Positions 15,079 to 22,172 of a stretch of DNA of 29,135 nt are shown here, in pieces. How positions within the stretch are numbered: the first letter of the stretch is position 1; each line of letters starts with the position of its first letter. Source of the DNA: an uncultured Lysobacteraceae bacterium (GTDB taxonomy: Bacteria; Pseudomonadota; Gammaproteobacteria; Xanthomonadales; Xanthomonadaceae); NCBI GenBank assembly GCA_937897645.1, contig CALCNV010000171.1, forward strand, positions 1 through 29,135. The letters are read 5' to 3'. The notes under the pieces were generated by a model, which was not told the DNA's origin, did no database searches, and was given only the letters and a program-made list of their open reading frames with translations. The translations under genes were made by a program, and so were the position numbers.

Positions 15079-16320
15079 ATGCGCTATGCCATCGTTACCG
15101 AAACGTACCCGCCCGAGGTCAATGGCGTCGCCCTGACTGTGCAGGCACTGGAGCAGGGATTGCGTGCACGCGGGCATGACGTCACTTTGGTGCGGCCGCG
15201 GCAGGGGAGTGATTCCTTTATCGGCCCGAGCAGCAGCGAGAGCAAAAACAAAAGCACCCCTCCTCAATCCTCCCTTGCACTTCGTGCAAGGGAGGAGGCT
15301 GAGAGCAAGAGCGGCAGCCTTGGTGACCACACCCTGCTCGTGCGCGGCGCGGGCCTGCCCCGCTACCCCGGACTGAAATTCGGCCTGCCTGCCACCAGCG
15401 CGCTGATGAACGCGTGGCGCGCTGCGCCGCCCGACGCGATCTATGTCGCCACTGAAGGTCCACTCGGCTGGTCCGCGTTGCGCGCCGCACGCAAACTCGG
15501 GATTCCCGTTGCCACCGGCTTCCACACCCGCTTTGACCAGTACATGCGCGACTACGGCGTCGCCTTCCTGCAGCAGACCGCGTTGCGCTGGATGCGTCGC
15601 TTCCACAATAGTGGCGATGCCACCCTGGTGCCCACGCGCGAACTGGCCGACTTCCTGCAGGCACAGGATTTCAGGCACGTGGTGCGGCTCGCACGCGCCG
15701 TGGACACCCGGCACTTCAATCCCGGCAAGCGCGATGCCGCGCTGCGCAAGCAATGGGGACTGGACGATGACGGACTGGCGGTGATCTACCTGGGCCGCAT
15801 CGCACCCGAGAAAAACCTGGACCTGGCCGTACGTGCATTCCGCGCCCTCCAGCGCACACGACCACAGGCCCGCTTCATCTGGGTAGGCGATGGTCCTTCC
15901 CGCGAAAAACTGCATGCCGAGCATCCCGACTTCATCTTCTGCGGCCTGCAGCGCGGCGAACAGGTCGCGCGCCATTTCGCCAGCGCCGACCTGTTCCTGT
16001 TTCCCAGCCACAGCGAAACCTTTGGCAACACGACGCTGGAAGCGATGGCCAGCGGCGTGCCCGCGGTGGCCTTCGACTATGGCGCTGCGCGCGAACACCT
16101 GCGCAATGGCGTGGACGGCGCCGCCGTGGACAATGATGACGACTTCATAACCGCCACCGTCACCCTGGGCACTGACGATGCGCTGCGACATGCACTGGGC
16201 CAACGCGCGCACGAATCCATGCAGCGACTGCACCCGCAGCAGGTCGCTGCCGACTTCGATACCTTGCTGGCCGAACTGGCACAGGTGAGGAGGCTGCATG
16301 CGACGGCTGCCGCCGCGTGA
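15079..16320 (+). CDS. GT4-type glycosyltransferase with an in-frame repeat insertion
   Basis: The product has 413 residues from this start. The N-terminal Rossmann domain begins with YAIVTETYPPEVNGVALTV and the C-terminal domain has GRIAPEKNLDLAVRAF and the E-x7-E motif in SETFGNTTLEAMASGVPAV, typical of retaining GT4 transferases related to mannosyl- and glucosyltransferases that act on membrane lipids. An ATG at 15067 is also in frame, but GGAG 6 bases before 15079 favours the later start. Residues about 48-80 (SSSESKNK... to ...EESKSG-like, polar) have no counterpart expected in the family and coincide with a repeat also found between genes. The stop lies inside the PAP2 gene, which starts 23 bases earlier, so the two probably act together in lipid or glycolipid synthesis; the acceptor is unknown. 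Confidence 0.88.
   Translation: MRYAIVTETYPPEVNGVALTVQALEQGLRARGHDVTLVRPRQGSDSFIGPSSSESKNKSTPPQSSLALRAREEAESKSGSLGDHTLLVRGAGLPRYPGLKFGLPATSALMNAWRAAPPDAIYVATEGPLGWSALRAARKLGIPVATGFHTRFDQYMRDYGVAFLQQTALRWMRRFHNSGDATLVPTRELADFLQAQDFRHVVRLARAVDTRHFNPGKRDAALRKQWGLDDDGLAVIYLGRIAPEKNLDLAVRAFRALQRTRPQARFIWVGDGPSREKLHAEHPDFIFCGLQRGEQVARHFASADLFLFPSHSETFGNTTLEAMASGVPAVAFDYGAAREHLRNGVDGAAVDNDDDFITATVTLGTDDALRHALGQRAHESMQRLHPQQVAADFDTLLAELAQVRRLHATAAAA
15254..15299. repeat. Repeat core lying in frame inside the glycosyltransferase gene
   Basis: This 46-bp stretch is, in the reverse orientation, the 42-bp core of 7191-7232 and 25432-25473 with a slightly longer hairpin tip (TGCACTTCGTGCA here). It contains a CCTCCCTTGCAC/GTGCAAGGGAGG palindrome. 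Translated, it gives roughly residues 59-74 and keeps the reading frame open together with its polar flanks. Confidence 0.88.
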
Positions 16321-16852
16321 CCTGACCCAGGGCCGCGACAGCGGCTGGTGCCTGCGCGCCAACCGCTGGGGCGAGTGGAACGGCGTGCGCCGCTTCTTCG
16401 CCAGCATCAGTCGGCTCGGCGACGGCGTGTTCTGGTATGTATTGATGGCGGCGATGGTGATCGTGGATGGTTTCACTGGATTGGCCGCTTCCGCGCATCT
16501 CGCCGCGACCGGCGCGATTGCACTGATCCTGTACAAGATATTGAAACGCTGGACGCGCCGCCCGCGCCCGTTCGCCTCCGACGTGCGTATACGTCCGTGG
16601 GTGGCACCGTTGGATGAATTCAGTTTTCCCTCCGGCCACACCCTGCACGCGGTGGCCTTCAGCATCGTGGCGATTGCGCACTACCCGATGCTGGCCGCCG
16701 TGCTGGTGCCCTTCACCGCCTGCGTCGCCGTGTCGCGCGTAGTGCTGGGCCTGCACTATCCCAGCGACGTGCTCGCCGCTATCGGCATTGGCTCCACGCT
16801 GGCGGCGACCTCGTTGTGGCTGGTGCCAAGCGCGGAGTGGTTCGTCGTCTGA
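16298..16852 (+). CDS. PAP2-family membrane phosphatase
   Basis: The product has 184 residues, four or five hydrophobic segments and the three phosphatase motifs: KRWTRRPRPF (about residues 87-96), FPSGHT (about 109-114) and SRVVLGLHYPSD (about 147-158). Together they provide the Lys/Arg, Ser-His and Arg-His-Asp residues of type 2 phosphatidic acid phosphatases. Such enzymes dephosphorylate phosphatidic acid, undecaprenyl pyrophosphate or related lipids at the inner membrane. It overlaps the glycosyltransferase gene by 23 bases, which suggests cotranscription and a shared role in envelope lipid synthesis. Other ATG codons are not available before the first membrane segment except within the overlap, so the start is moderately certain. 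Confidence 0.92.
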   Translation: MRRLPPRDLTQGRDSGWCLRANRWGEWNGVRRFFASISRLGDGVFWYVLMAAMVIVDGFTGLAASAHLAATGAIALILYKILKRWTRRPRPFASDVRIRPWVAPLDEFSFPSGHTLHAVAFSIVAIAHYPMLAAVLVPFTACVAVSRVVLGLHYPSDVLAAIGIGSTLAATSLWLVPSAEWFVV

Positions 16853-16873
16853 CCTAGTCTCGCGCCATGAACA

Positions 16874-16953
16874 GGTAGGAGCGCCCCATGGGCGCGAGCT
16901 CTTGATGTTTATACGCAACCCCAAACAACTCGCGCCCATGGGGCGCTCCTACC
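16874..16953. repeat. REP-type element: perfect 25-bp inverted repeat, GTAGGAGC family
   Basis: Arm 16874-16898 is the exact reverse complement of 16929-16953, with a 30-base loop that shares CTCTTGATGTT with the copy at 11722-11803. It lies between the convergent PAP2 and carbon-nitrogen hydrolase genes, and its right end reads into the latter, supplying the TAG stop codon. Confidence 0.92.
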
Positions 16954-17833
16954 GTAGACGAGACAGGGTCGCTCGATTGATGGCCGGGGCCAGCTGCCCA
17001 TTCCAATCAAGGTCGTTGGCGACCTGCGCCTGCTGGCGGCTTGCATCCAATAAACCGAAATCGAGATCGGCAATGGCCCATACCTGAGCGCCATGCGTCT
17101 GCGCCACGATGCCATCGGCGGGCAGTCCGAAATCCATCGGCGCGTAGATCGTGGCTTCTCCCGTATTCACGTCCAGCGCCGGACTCCATGGCGCCTCGCC
17201 CGCCGTGACCGACTGCGCCACGAACATGCGGTTTTCCAGCGCGCGCGCCAGGCAACCGACGCGCACGCGGTTGGCGCCTGCATCGGTGTCCGTGCAGCTC
17301 GGCACCAGCAACAGGCGTGCGCCGGCTTCGGCCTGCGCACGCACCGGCAGCGGGAACTCACTGTCGTAGCAGACCGCGACGGCGGCGCGCACGTCGTTCA
17401 CCTGGAACACCTTCAACGCATCTCCACTTTCAATGACGCGCGTGCATTTCTCGAACCCGGTGAGCTGCAGCTTGTCCTGCAAACCATGCGAACCTTGCGG
17501 CGTGAACCAGTCACTGCGGTTGCGGTAGCGCCCGTCGTCGTGTTCAACCAGGAAACTCCCGGCGACAAGATGCAGGCGATGCTGCCGCGCCAGTTGGGAG
17601 AACAACACCAGCCACTGTTCCCGATACACCTGGGTCGCCTTGAGCGAGGGCAACAAGTGCCCGCTGATGGAGGCATCGAAGGTGGCAGCGAGCTCCAGCG
17701 AGAGGTACTCCGGCAAGACCACCACCTCGGCGCCGGCACGCGCGGCCTCGTCTATCAGTCGTGCCTGCTTCTCGGCGAACTCCGCAAAGTCGCGTGGCTC
17801 ACTGATCGTGTATTTCGCTACAGCCACTTTCAT
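16949..17833 (-). CDS. Carbon-nitrogen hydrolase (nitrilase superfamily)
   Basis: The product has 294 residues. The catalytic triad is visible as Glu42 (VVVLPEYLSLE), Lys121 (LQDKLQLT) and Cys155 (AVAVCYDSEFP), so it should hydrolyse an amide or related C-N bond in the cytoplasm. The substrate is unknown. Its ATG overlaps the stop of the GNAT gene as ATGA. In other proteobacteria a GNAT domain and a carbon-nitrogen hydrolase of this kind occur as a single bifunctional protein, in the same order, so the two products here probably act together. The final codons run into the REP element, whose TAG within GGTAGGAGC terminates the frame; the last residues may thus have been altered by the repeat. 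Confidence 0.92.
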   Translation of the reverse strand: MKVAVAKYTISEPRDFAEFAEKQARLIDEAARAGAEVVVLPEYLSLELAATFDASISGHLLPSLKATQVYREQWLVLFSQLARQHRLHLVAGSFLVEHDDGRYRNRSDWFTPQGSHGLQDKLQLTGFEKCTRVIESGDALKVFQVNDVRAAVAVCYDSEFPLPVRAQAEAGARLLLVPSCTDTDAGANRVRVGCLARALENRMFVAQSVTAGEAPWSPALDVNTGEATIYAPMDFGLPADGIVAQTHGAQVWAIADLDFGLLDASRQQAQVANDLDWNGQLAPAINRATLSRLR

Positions 17834-18435
17834 GCGGAAGCCTCCAGGCTGCGCAGCCAGAACGTGAGTGGGTGGATGACTTCGCCTTGCCCGGTTTCAT
17901 CCCACGGAAGATGCATGGTCATGCCGGGTTGGCGCCGGTAGCCACGCTTGTGCCAGAACACATCGTTGGATCGATGTTCGATTGGGCAGCGCGGGTCGTC
18001 GCCGTCGCGGTCGACGGCGCAGAACGCCGTCCATTGGAACCGTTCCAGTGCGCGCGCATGCGCCTCGCGATGGTCGAAGAAGGCATGGCCGATGCCGCGT
18101 CCACGATACGCCGGCAGCAGCACGGACTCGCCGAAATAGAACACGGACTCGACGGGTATCTGCCGGTCCAGGAATGGCTTGCCGAACGCGGGGGTTTCAT
18201 CGTCCAGCGGCAAACCGGTAGACGCCCCGACGACCTGCCCGTCCACGAACGCGAGCACGAACAGGCTGTCCGTGGAATCCGCGTAGGCCGCGAGATAGTC
18301 GCGTTCGTAGGCAGCATCGCCTTCGTACAGGTACGGCCATGCGCTGAAGACCGTCAGCCTGAGGCGCGCGACATCGTCCAGCCAGGGCATGATCTGCGGC
18401 CCATGGAAAAGGCCGATGGTGTGCGGGGAATCCAT
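17830..18435 (-). CDS. GNAT-family N-acetyltransferase paired with the hydrolase
   Basis: The product has 201 residues. The GNAT fold is indicated by the FVLAFVDGQVVGASTG strand pair, the FGESVLLPAYRGRGIGHAFFDHREAHA segment with the acetyl-CoA-binding R-G-x-G-I-G loop, and the late FWHKRGYRRQPGM. The N-terminal RLRLTVFSAWPYLYEGDAAYERDYLAAY is typical of the GNAT subgroup found with carbon-nitrogen hydrolases. The acceptor substrate is unknown. The stop codon overlaps the hydrolase start by four bases. Its promoter should lie in the repeat-rich region 18436-18723. Confidence 0.88.
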   Translation of the reverse strand: MDSPHTIGLFHGPQIMPWLDDVARLRLTVFSAWPYLYEGDAAYERDYLAAYADSTDSLFVLAFVDGQVVGASTGLPLDDETPAFGKPFLDRQIPVESVFYFGESVLLPAYRGRGIGHAFFDHREAHARALERFQWTAFCAVDRDGDDPRCPIEHRSNDVFWHKRGYRRQPGMTMHLPWDETGQGEVIHPLTFWLRSLEASA

Positions 18436-18478
18436 GGCTGGACTCTACCGCACGCCATCGGCCGGGGCGAGCGCTTGG

Positions 18479-18508
18479 GGTTGCTGGTTGCTGGTTGCTG
18501 GTTCTTGG
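18479..18508. repeat. Half copy of a GGTTSTTGG repeat
   Basis: Three GGTTGCT units and one GGTTCTTGG unit form one 30-base arm, but no complementary CCAACAACC arm follows. It appears to be a decayed or partial element. It lies in the 288-base gap between the GNAT gene and the small unknown gene, together with the element at 18565-18665. Confidence 0.8.
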
Positions 18509-18564
18509 TTTTTATTCCTCGAACCCGCACCAAGATCGACAAACCGATGAAAACTATGAATTGG

Positions 18565-18665
18565 ATCGTCATTCCCGCGAAGGCGGGAACCCATGGACTT
18601 CGAGCTGTCCATCTGCAGCAACTGGAGCAACGTCCTTGGGTTCCCGCCTTCGCGGGAATGACGAT
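18565..18665. repeat. Palindromic repeat with CGTCATTCCCGCGAAGGCGG arms, 29-bp perfect arms
   Basis: Arm 18565-18593 is the exact reverse complement of 18637-18665, with a 43-base loop. Each arm is itself a small hairpin (CCCGCGAAGGCGGG). This type of repeat is widespread in proteobacteria and its translation gives peptides of the REGGNP/SRLRGND kind. A copy of the same family lies inside mfd (26819-26920). Confidence 0.93.
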
Positions 18666-18723
18666 CTAATAAATGATGGTTGAAAAATAGATTCTGCTTG
18701 AATGAACCAACCACGAAATCTCG

Positions 18724-19161
18724 TCAATCATTCCAGACATACACCAGCAATCGCTCTACAGGGATCAGCACCAGCAAGGCCTTTCCATCCGTCTTCGTCG
18801 TGAAATACACCTCGACGGGTGAAAAATTTACTTTTCTCGAATTCCGCTTTCCTCTTTCCATCCACTCAGGCGGGAGCACCGCCTTCCGCCATGGTAGGTA
18901 CGCAAAAGGCTTTGCATGCCGTCCCATACCTTGCCTGGCATGGGTCGCTTGGATCAGATAGCCCTCCGGATCGGTCGACAGTCTGGCGAGCGATTGTGCG
19001 GAGAGACGGAACACCAGCGATCCATGGGACTTTCGCCGCAGCGGGAACAGCAGCGCTGCCATCCCGCTTTGACCGTTATCCGGGAGCAGTACGCCGGAGG
19101 TCTGGATGACCTCCGGCAGTACCCGGGTCGCACGCTTGTGCAAGGCATCGGCGGTGACCAT
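18724..19161 (-). CDS. Small protein of unknown function downstream of creD
   Basis: The product has 145 residues, is basic and shows no signal peptide or membrane segment. Visible stretches include GVLLPDNGQSGMAALLFPLRR, GSLVFRLSAQSLARL and a C-terminal KALLVLIPVERLLVYVWND. I do not recognise a family. The ATG at 19161 lies 7 bases after the creD stop codon and follows GAGG, so it is very probably cotranscribed with creD. This makes it a candidate member of the CreBC regulon. Coding potential is supported mainly by its position, ribosome-binding site and length. Confidence 0.65.
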   Translation of the reverse strand: MVTADALHKRATRVLPEVIQTSGVLLPDNGQSGMAALLFPLRRKSHGSLVFRLSAQSLARLSTDPEGYLIQATHARQGMGRHAKPFAYLPWRKAVLPPEWMERGKRNSRKVNFSPVEVYFTTKTDGKALLVLIPVERLLVYVWND

Positions 19162-19168
19162 GCCTGCC

Positions 19169-20569
19169 TCAGCGCAGCGAGGCGCCGAGGTCGTACCAGT
19201 CGACCTTGCGGGTGATCCACATGATGGTGGCCAGGATGCCGAACAGGAGCAACGAGCCCATCAACAAGGCATTGTCTTCCGATACCAGCAGGCTGTAGAG
19301 CACGCCGTACAGCGCGGTCAGCATCACCGCGAACCCGCCCGCCCGCACCCAGCTCTTCAACACGCCGGACAGGTAGACGAACTGCAAGCAGATGCAGGCG
19401 GCCGCGGAAATCAGGTAGGCCTGCCAGAACGCGATGTGCTCGGACAGGCTGAGCAGCAGCAGGAAGAAGATCGCCAACGCCAAGCCGACCAGCAGGTATT
19501 GCAGCGGATGGATCGGCAGGCGCTTGATCAGTTCGAACAGGGCGAAACCCACGAAGGTCAGCACCACGAACAGGATGCCGTACTTGCTGGCGCGATCGGC
19601 CTGGGTGTAGACGTCGGTGGGATCGACCAGGCTCACTTCCACGCTGTCGATGGCGGTTGAACCCGACGCGTCCAACGACATGACCTCCTTGCCATCCGGC
19701 ACGTAGCTTTCACCAAGGTTGCGACGCGTCAGCAAGCCTTCCCCATTGTCGAGCTGCACATCCAGTTGCGATTGCGCCGCGCTGGCCAGCGACGAGATTT
19801 CCCAGTTGGCATTGAATCCATCCGCGCGAATGGTACGGCTGTTAGGCAGGAAACTGCCCCCAAACAACGGATGCGGCCACGCGGAACCCAAGCTGATCTG
19901 GTTGCTGTCGGCAATCGGCGCGATACCCAGCGATTGCGTGCCCGCCAGCCGGAAAATTGCTTTCAGCTCACTGGCCGGAAGCGCTTCGCCGGCGAGTTGG
20001 GGAAGCGCGCCGTGCATGCCGGTCATCTTGCCCGACAGCTTGCCGGTACCGGATTCCAGCAGCAACGGCTTACCGTCCAGTTTGAAATCAGGCGTGCCGA
20101 CCAGGCCACGCACATCGGCGAGTCCGATCACCAGATAGGGCTGGCCGTACACGCGGCCTGGTGCAGGCGTGGGCACTAGCGCATCGAAGCCCGCCTGCAG
20201 GTTGGCATTCCATTCGAACACACGCACGTCGTACAGGCCGATGCGCCGTGTGTCCGGCTTCAGCCCACCTTCGACGCGCATGCGCTTCGGCGTCTGGTAC
20301 AGATAGCCTTCGATGGTTTCGGTCTTCTGCACGGTCTTGCCGTTGTTGCCGATCTCATCGGTGACCTTGGTCTCGGTGTAGGGCAGCACGCGCAGCGGGC
20401 CGACCAGCTGCTGTGGCCCGGCCATGCTTTGGGAGACACGCTCGGTGGCCTGCTCGCGGTACTGCTTGCGGTCATTGACCGTGCCGCGAATCATCAATAA
20501 CGGAATCAGCAACAGCAGCACCAGGCCACCTACGGTTAGGAAACGCAACAACAATTTCAATGACTTCAT
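19169..20569 (-). CDS. creD: Inner membrane protein CreD
   Basis: The product has 466 residues. An N-terminal signal-anchor helix (residues 10-27, FLTVGGLVLLLLIPLLMI) is followed by a periplasmic domain of about 300 residues, then five or six close-packed hydrophobic helices from about residue 325 (GILFVVLTFVGFALFELIKR, YLLVGLALAIFFLLLLSLSE) to 455. This layout and the RGTVNDRKQYR and KVDWYD segments are those of CreD, the main target of the CreBC two-component system and linked to envelope integrity and beta-lactam response in Stenotrophomonas, Aeromonas and Pseudomonas. A cre-tag-like site lies 67 bases before the ATG. The gene is separated from creC by a REP palindrome, so it likely has its own promoter in addition to any read-through. 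Confidence 0.94.
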   Translation of the reverse strand: MKSLKLLLRFLTVGGLVLLLLIPLLMIRGTVNDRKQYREQATERVSQSMAGPQQLVGPLRVLPYTETKVTDEIGNNGKTVQKTETIEGYLYQTPKRMRVEGGLKPDTRRIGLYDVRVFEWNANLQAGFDALVPTPAPGRVYGQPYLVIGLADVRGLVGTPDFKLDGKPLLLESGTGKLSGKMTGMHGALPQLAGEALPASELKAIFRLAGTQSLGIAPIADSNQISLGSAWPHPLFGGSFLPNSRTIRADGFNANWEISSLASAAQSQLDVQLDNGEGLLTRRNLGESYVPDGKEVMSLDASGSTAIDSVEVSLVDPTDVYTQADRASKYGILFVVLTFVGFALFELIKRLPIHPLQYLLVGLALAIFFLLLLSLSEHIAFWQAYLISAAACICLQFVYLSGVLKSWVRAGGFAVMLTALYGVLYSLLVSEDNALLMGSLLLFGILATIMWITRKVDWYDLGASLR

Positions 20570-20635
20570 TTTCTTGCCCCGGTTTGAACACGGGTGCAGC
20601 CTGAAGTCCTGACATGTGCGGGGTTTGTGGTGAAT

Positions 20636-20651
20636 TTGAAGTCTGTGTGAA
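20636..20651 (-). promoter_or_regulatory. cre-tag-like CreB binding site upstream of creD
   Basis: The minus strand reads TTCAC-ACAGAC-TTCAA, matching the known CreB/BlrA recognition sequence TTCAC-N6-TTCAC at 9 of 10 defined positions. One base further on, a second TTCAC (20634-20630) follows. The site lies between the REP element and the creD start. Confidence 0.75.
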
Positions 20652-20662
20652 GTCGCGCCCCC

Positions 20663-20736
20663 GTAGGAGCGGGCCCTGCCCGCGATGCTCTCCGATCAGG
20701 CCAAGTAAGAGCATCGCGGGCAGGGCCTGCTCCTAC
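20663..20736. repeat. REP-type palindrome between creC and creD, GTAGGAGC family
   Basis: Arm 20663-20691 (GTAGGAGCGGGCCCTGCCCG...) pairs with 20708-20736 over 29 bases with one mismatch, around a 16-base loop. It shares only the GTAGGAGC ends with the copies at 11722 and 16874, so it is a separate subfamily. It lies 4 bases past the creC stop codon. Confidence 0.9.
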
Positions 20737-20740
20737 CGGG

Positions 20741-22171
20741 TCATGCTTCCGGCAAACTTAGGACTGCCATTGCACCGCCGGATTCCTGATTGCGCAGGTC
20801 TGCCTTGCCACCATGCAAGCGCGCCACTTCACGCACGAAGGGCAATCCCAGGCCGGAACTGCGCAGCCCTGTAGCCGGGCGCGCGAGGGAATAAAAACGT
20901 TCGAACACGCGCTCATGCGCATAATCGGGGATGCCCGGTCCCTGGTCAGACACGCGGATTTCAAGCGAACCCTTTTCCAGAACACTCGAAAGCGCGACCT
21001 TTCCACCCGCAGGAGAAAACGCGATGGCGTTATCCAGCAGGTTGGACAGCGCCTGCCGCAAGAGGAAGGGATCGCCACGCACGGTTGCGGAGGGATCCTG
21101 TATCTCGACCGAGAACTGAAGTCCTGCAGCGGTGAGCTTGGCCGAAACGGCTTCGCCCGCGTCCTGCATCAACTCAACCACGCGGATGCTGTCCCGCGTC
21201 TGCAGCCAACCATGCTGCTCGACCTCAGCCAGCGCCAGCAACTTGTCGATGGTTTCGGTCAGCCGCAGCTCCTGGGTCTGGATATGACTGGCAAAGCGCT
21301 GGCGGTCCGCTTCCGGCAACGGCTCCTGCAAAAGTTCGGCTGCACCGCGTATCGCTGCCAGCGGACTCTTCATCTCGTGGGTCAGCGACTGCACGTACTG
21401 TTCGACATAGGCCTTGCCTTCCAGTTTCTGGCGCATCGCCTCCACCGCGCGGCCCAGGTCGCCGATCTCGTCGCGACGTGGCGGTGGTGGTGGCACGCGT
21501 TCGCCCGCGCTGACGGCTTGTGCATAACGGTTGAGTCGGTTGATGCCGCGCATCAGCCACCAGGTGATCAGCAGGCCGATCAATGCCGACAAGCCGATCA
21601 GCCACGCGCCCTGGCGCATGATGCTGCGTTGGCTGGCGGCAATGAAGGGGTCGATGCTGGCATTGGGCTGCGACAGCGTGAGCACGCCGATCAAGGTTTC
21701 GCCATCGCGGATCGGCGCGGCGACGTGCATGACCGTGCGCGTCTCATCGCCCGGAACTTCCGGACTGGAGCGCGCGCCGTATTCACCACGCAAGGTGCGA
21801 TAGACATCATTCCAGCGCGAATTGTCCCGCCCCAGGTCCTTGCCTTCCGAGTCGTAGACCACGATGCCGCGCGCATCGGTGATGGTGATGCGGTAATCGA
21901 TCTTGCGTTTAGGGAACTGCCACACCGTCGCATGCAGGTCGCGCTGCTGCGCGAGGCCGAGGTTGCGCACGAAGTCGCCCGTGGCGATCTTCCCTGCCTT
22001 CATGTCATCGGCGGCCATCACCGCCAGCACGTTGGCGGCGTCCACCAGGGTCGATTCCATGGCCTGGCGTACGCCCGGCTTCACTTCGTTGACGAACACG
22101 CGCATGACGAAGAACGCCGCCAACCCGACGATCAGGAAGAACCCCAGGAACAGGCGCAGGCCAAGGCGCAC
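20741..22171 (-). CDS. creC: Sensor histidine kinase CreC
   Basis: The product has 476 residues, close to E. coli CreC (474). A membrane helix at residues 6-25 and a second at about 189-207 enclose a periplasmic sensor domain with a Cache/PAS-like centre (YRITITDARGIVVYDSEGKDLG). A HAMP-like linker with a PPPPPR run, the H-box SLTHEMKSPLAAIRG (His265), the N-box LRQALSNLLDNAIAFS, DQGPGIP and SSGLGLPFVREVARLHGG follow. It phosphorylates CreB. The GTG at 22171 is chosen because GGAGG lies 6 bases upstream and the conserved membrane segment begins right there; it starts 1 base after the creB stop. Longer in-frame extensions overlap creB and are not needed. Confidence 0.93.
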   Translation of the reverse strand: MRLGLRLFLGFFLIVGLAAFFVMRVFVNEVKPGVRQAMESTLVDAANVLAVMAADDMKAGKIATGDFVRNLGLAQQRDLHATVWQFPKRKIDYRITITDARGIVVYDSEGKDLGRDNSRWNDVYRTLRGEYGARSSPEVPGDETRTVMHVAAPIRDGETLIGVLTLSQPNASIDPFIAASQRSIMRQGAWLIGLSALIGLLITWWLMRGINRLNRYAQAVSAGERVPPPPPRRDEIGDLGRAVEAMRQKLEGKAYVEQYVQSLTHEMKSPLAAIRGAAELLQEPLPEADRQRFASHIQTQELRLTETIDKLLALAEVEQHGWLQTRDSIRVVELMQDAGEAVSAKLTAAGLQFSVEIQDPSATVRGDPFLLRQALSNLLDNAIAFSPAGGKVALSSVLEKGSLEIRVSDQGPGIPDYAHERVFERFYSLARPATGLRSSGLGLPFVREVARLHGGKADLRNQESGGAMAVLSLPEA

Positions 22172-22172
22172 G

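Noticed and set aside
15016..16665. A 549-codon open frame opposite the glycosyltransferase and PAP2 genes
   Set aside because: It is the antisense shadow of GC-rich codons; the plus-strand genes have clear catalytic motifs, whereas this frame has none.
18445..18714. Open frames on both strands with REGGNP and SRLRGND peptides
   Set aside because: They are translations of the palindromic repeat at 18565-18665 and have no ribosome-binding site or family similarity apart from the repeat.
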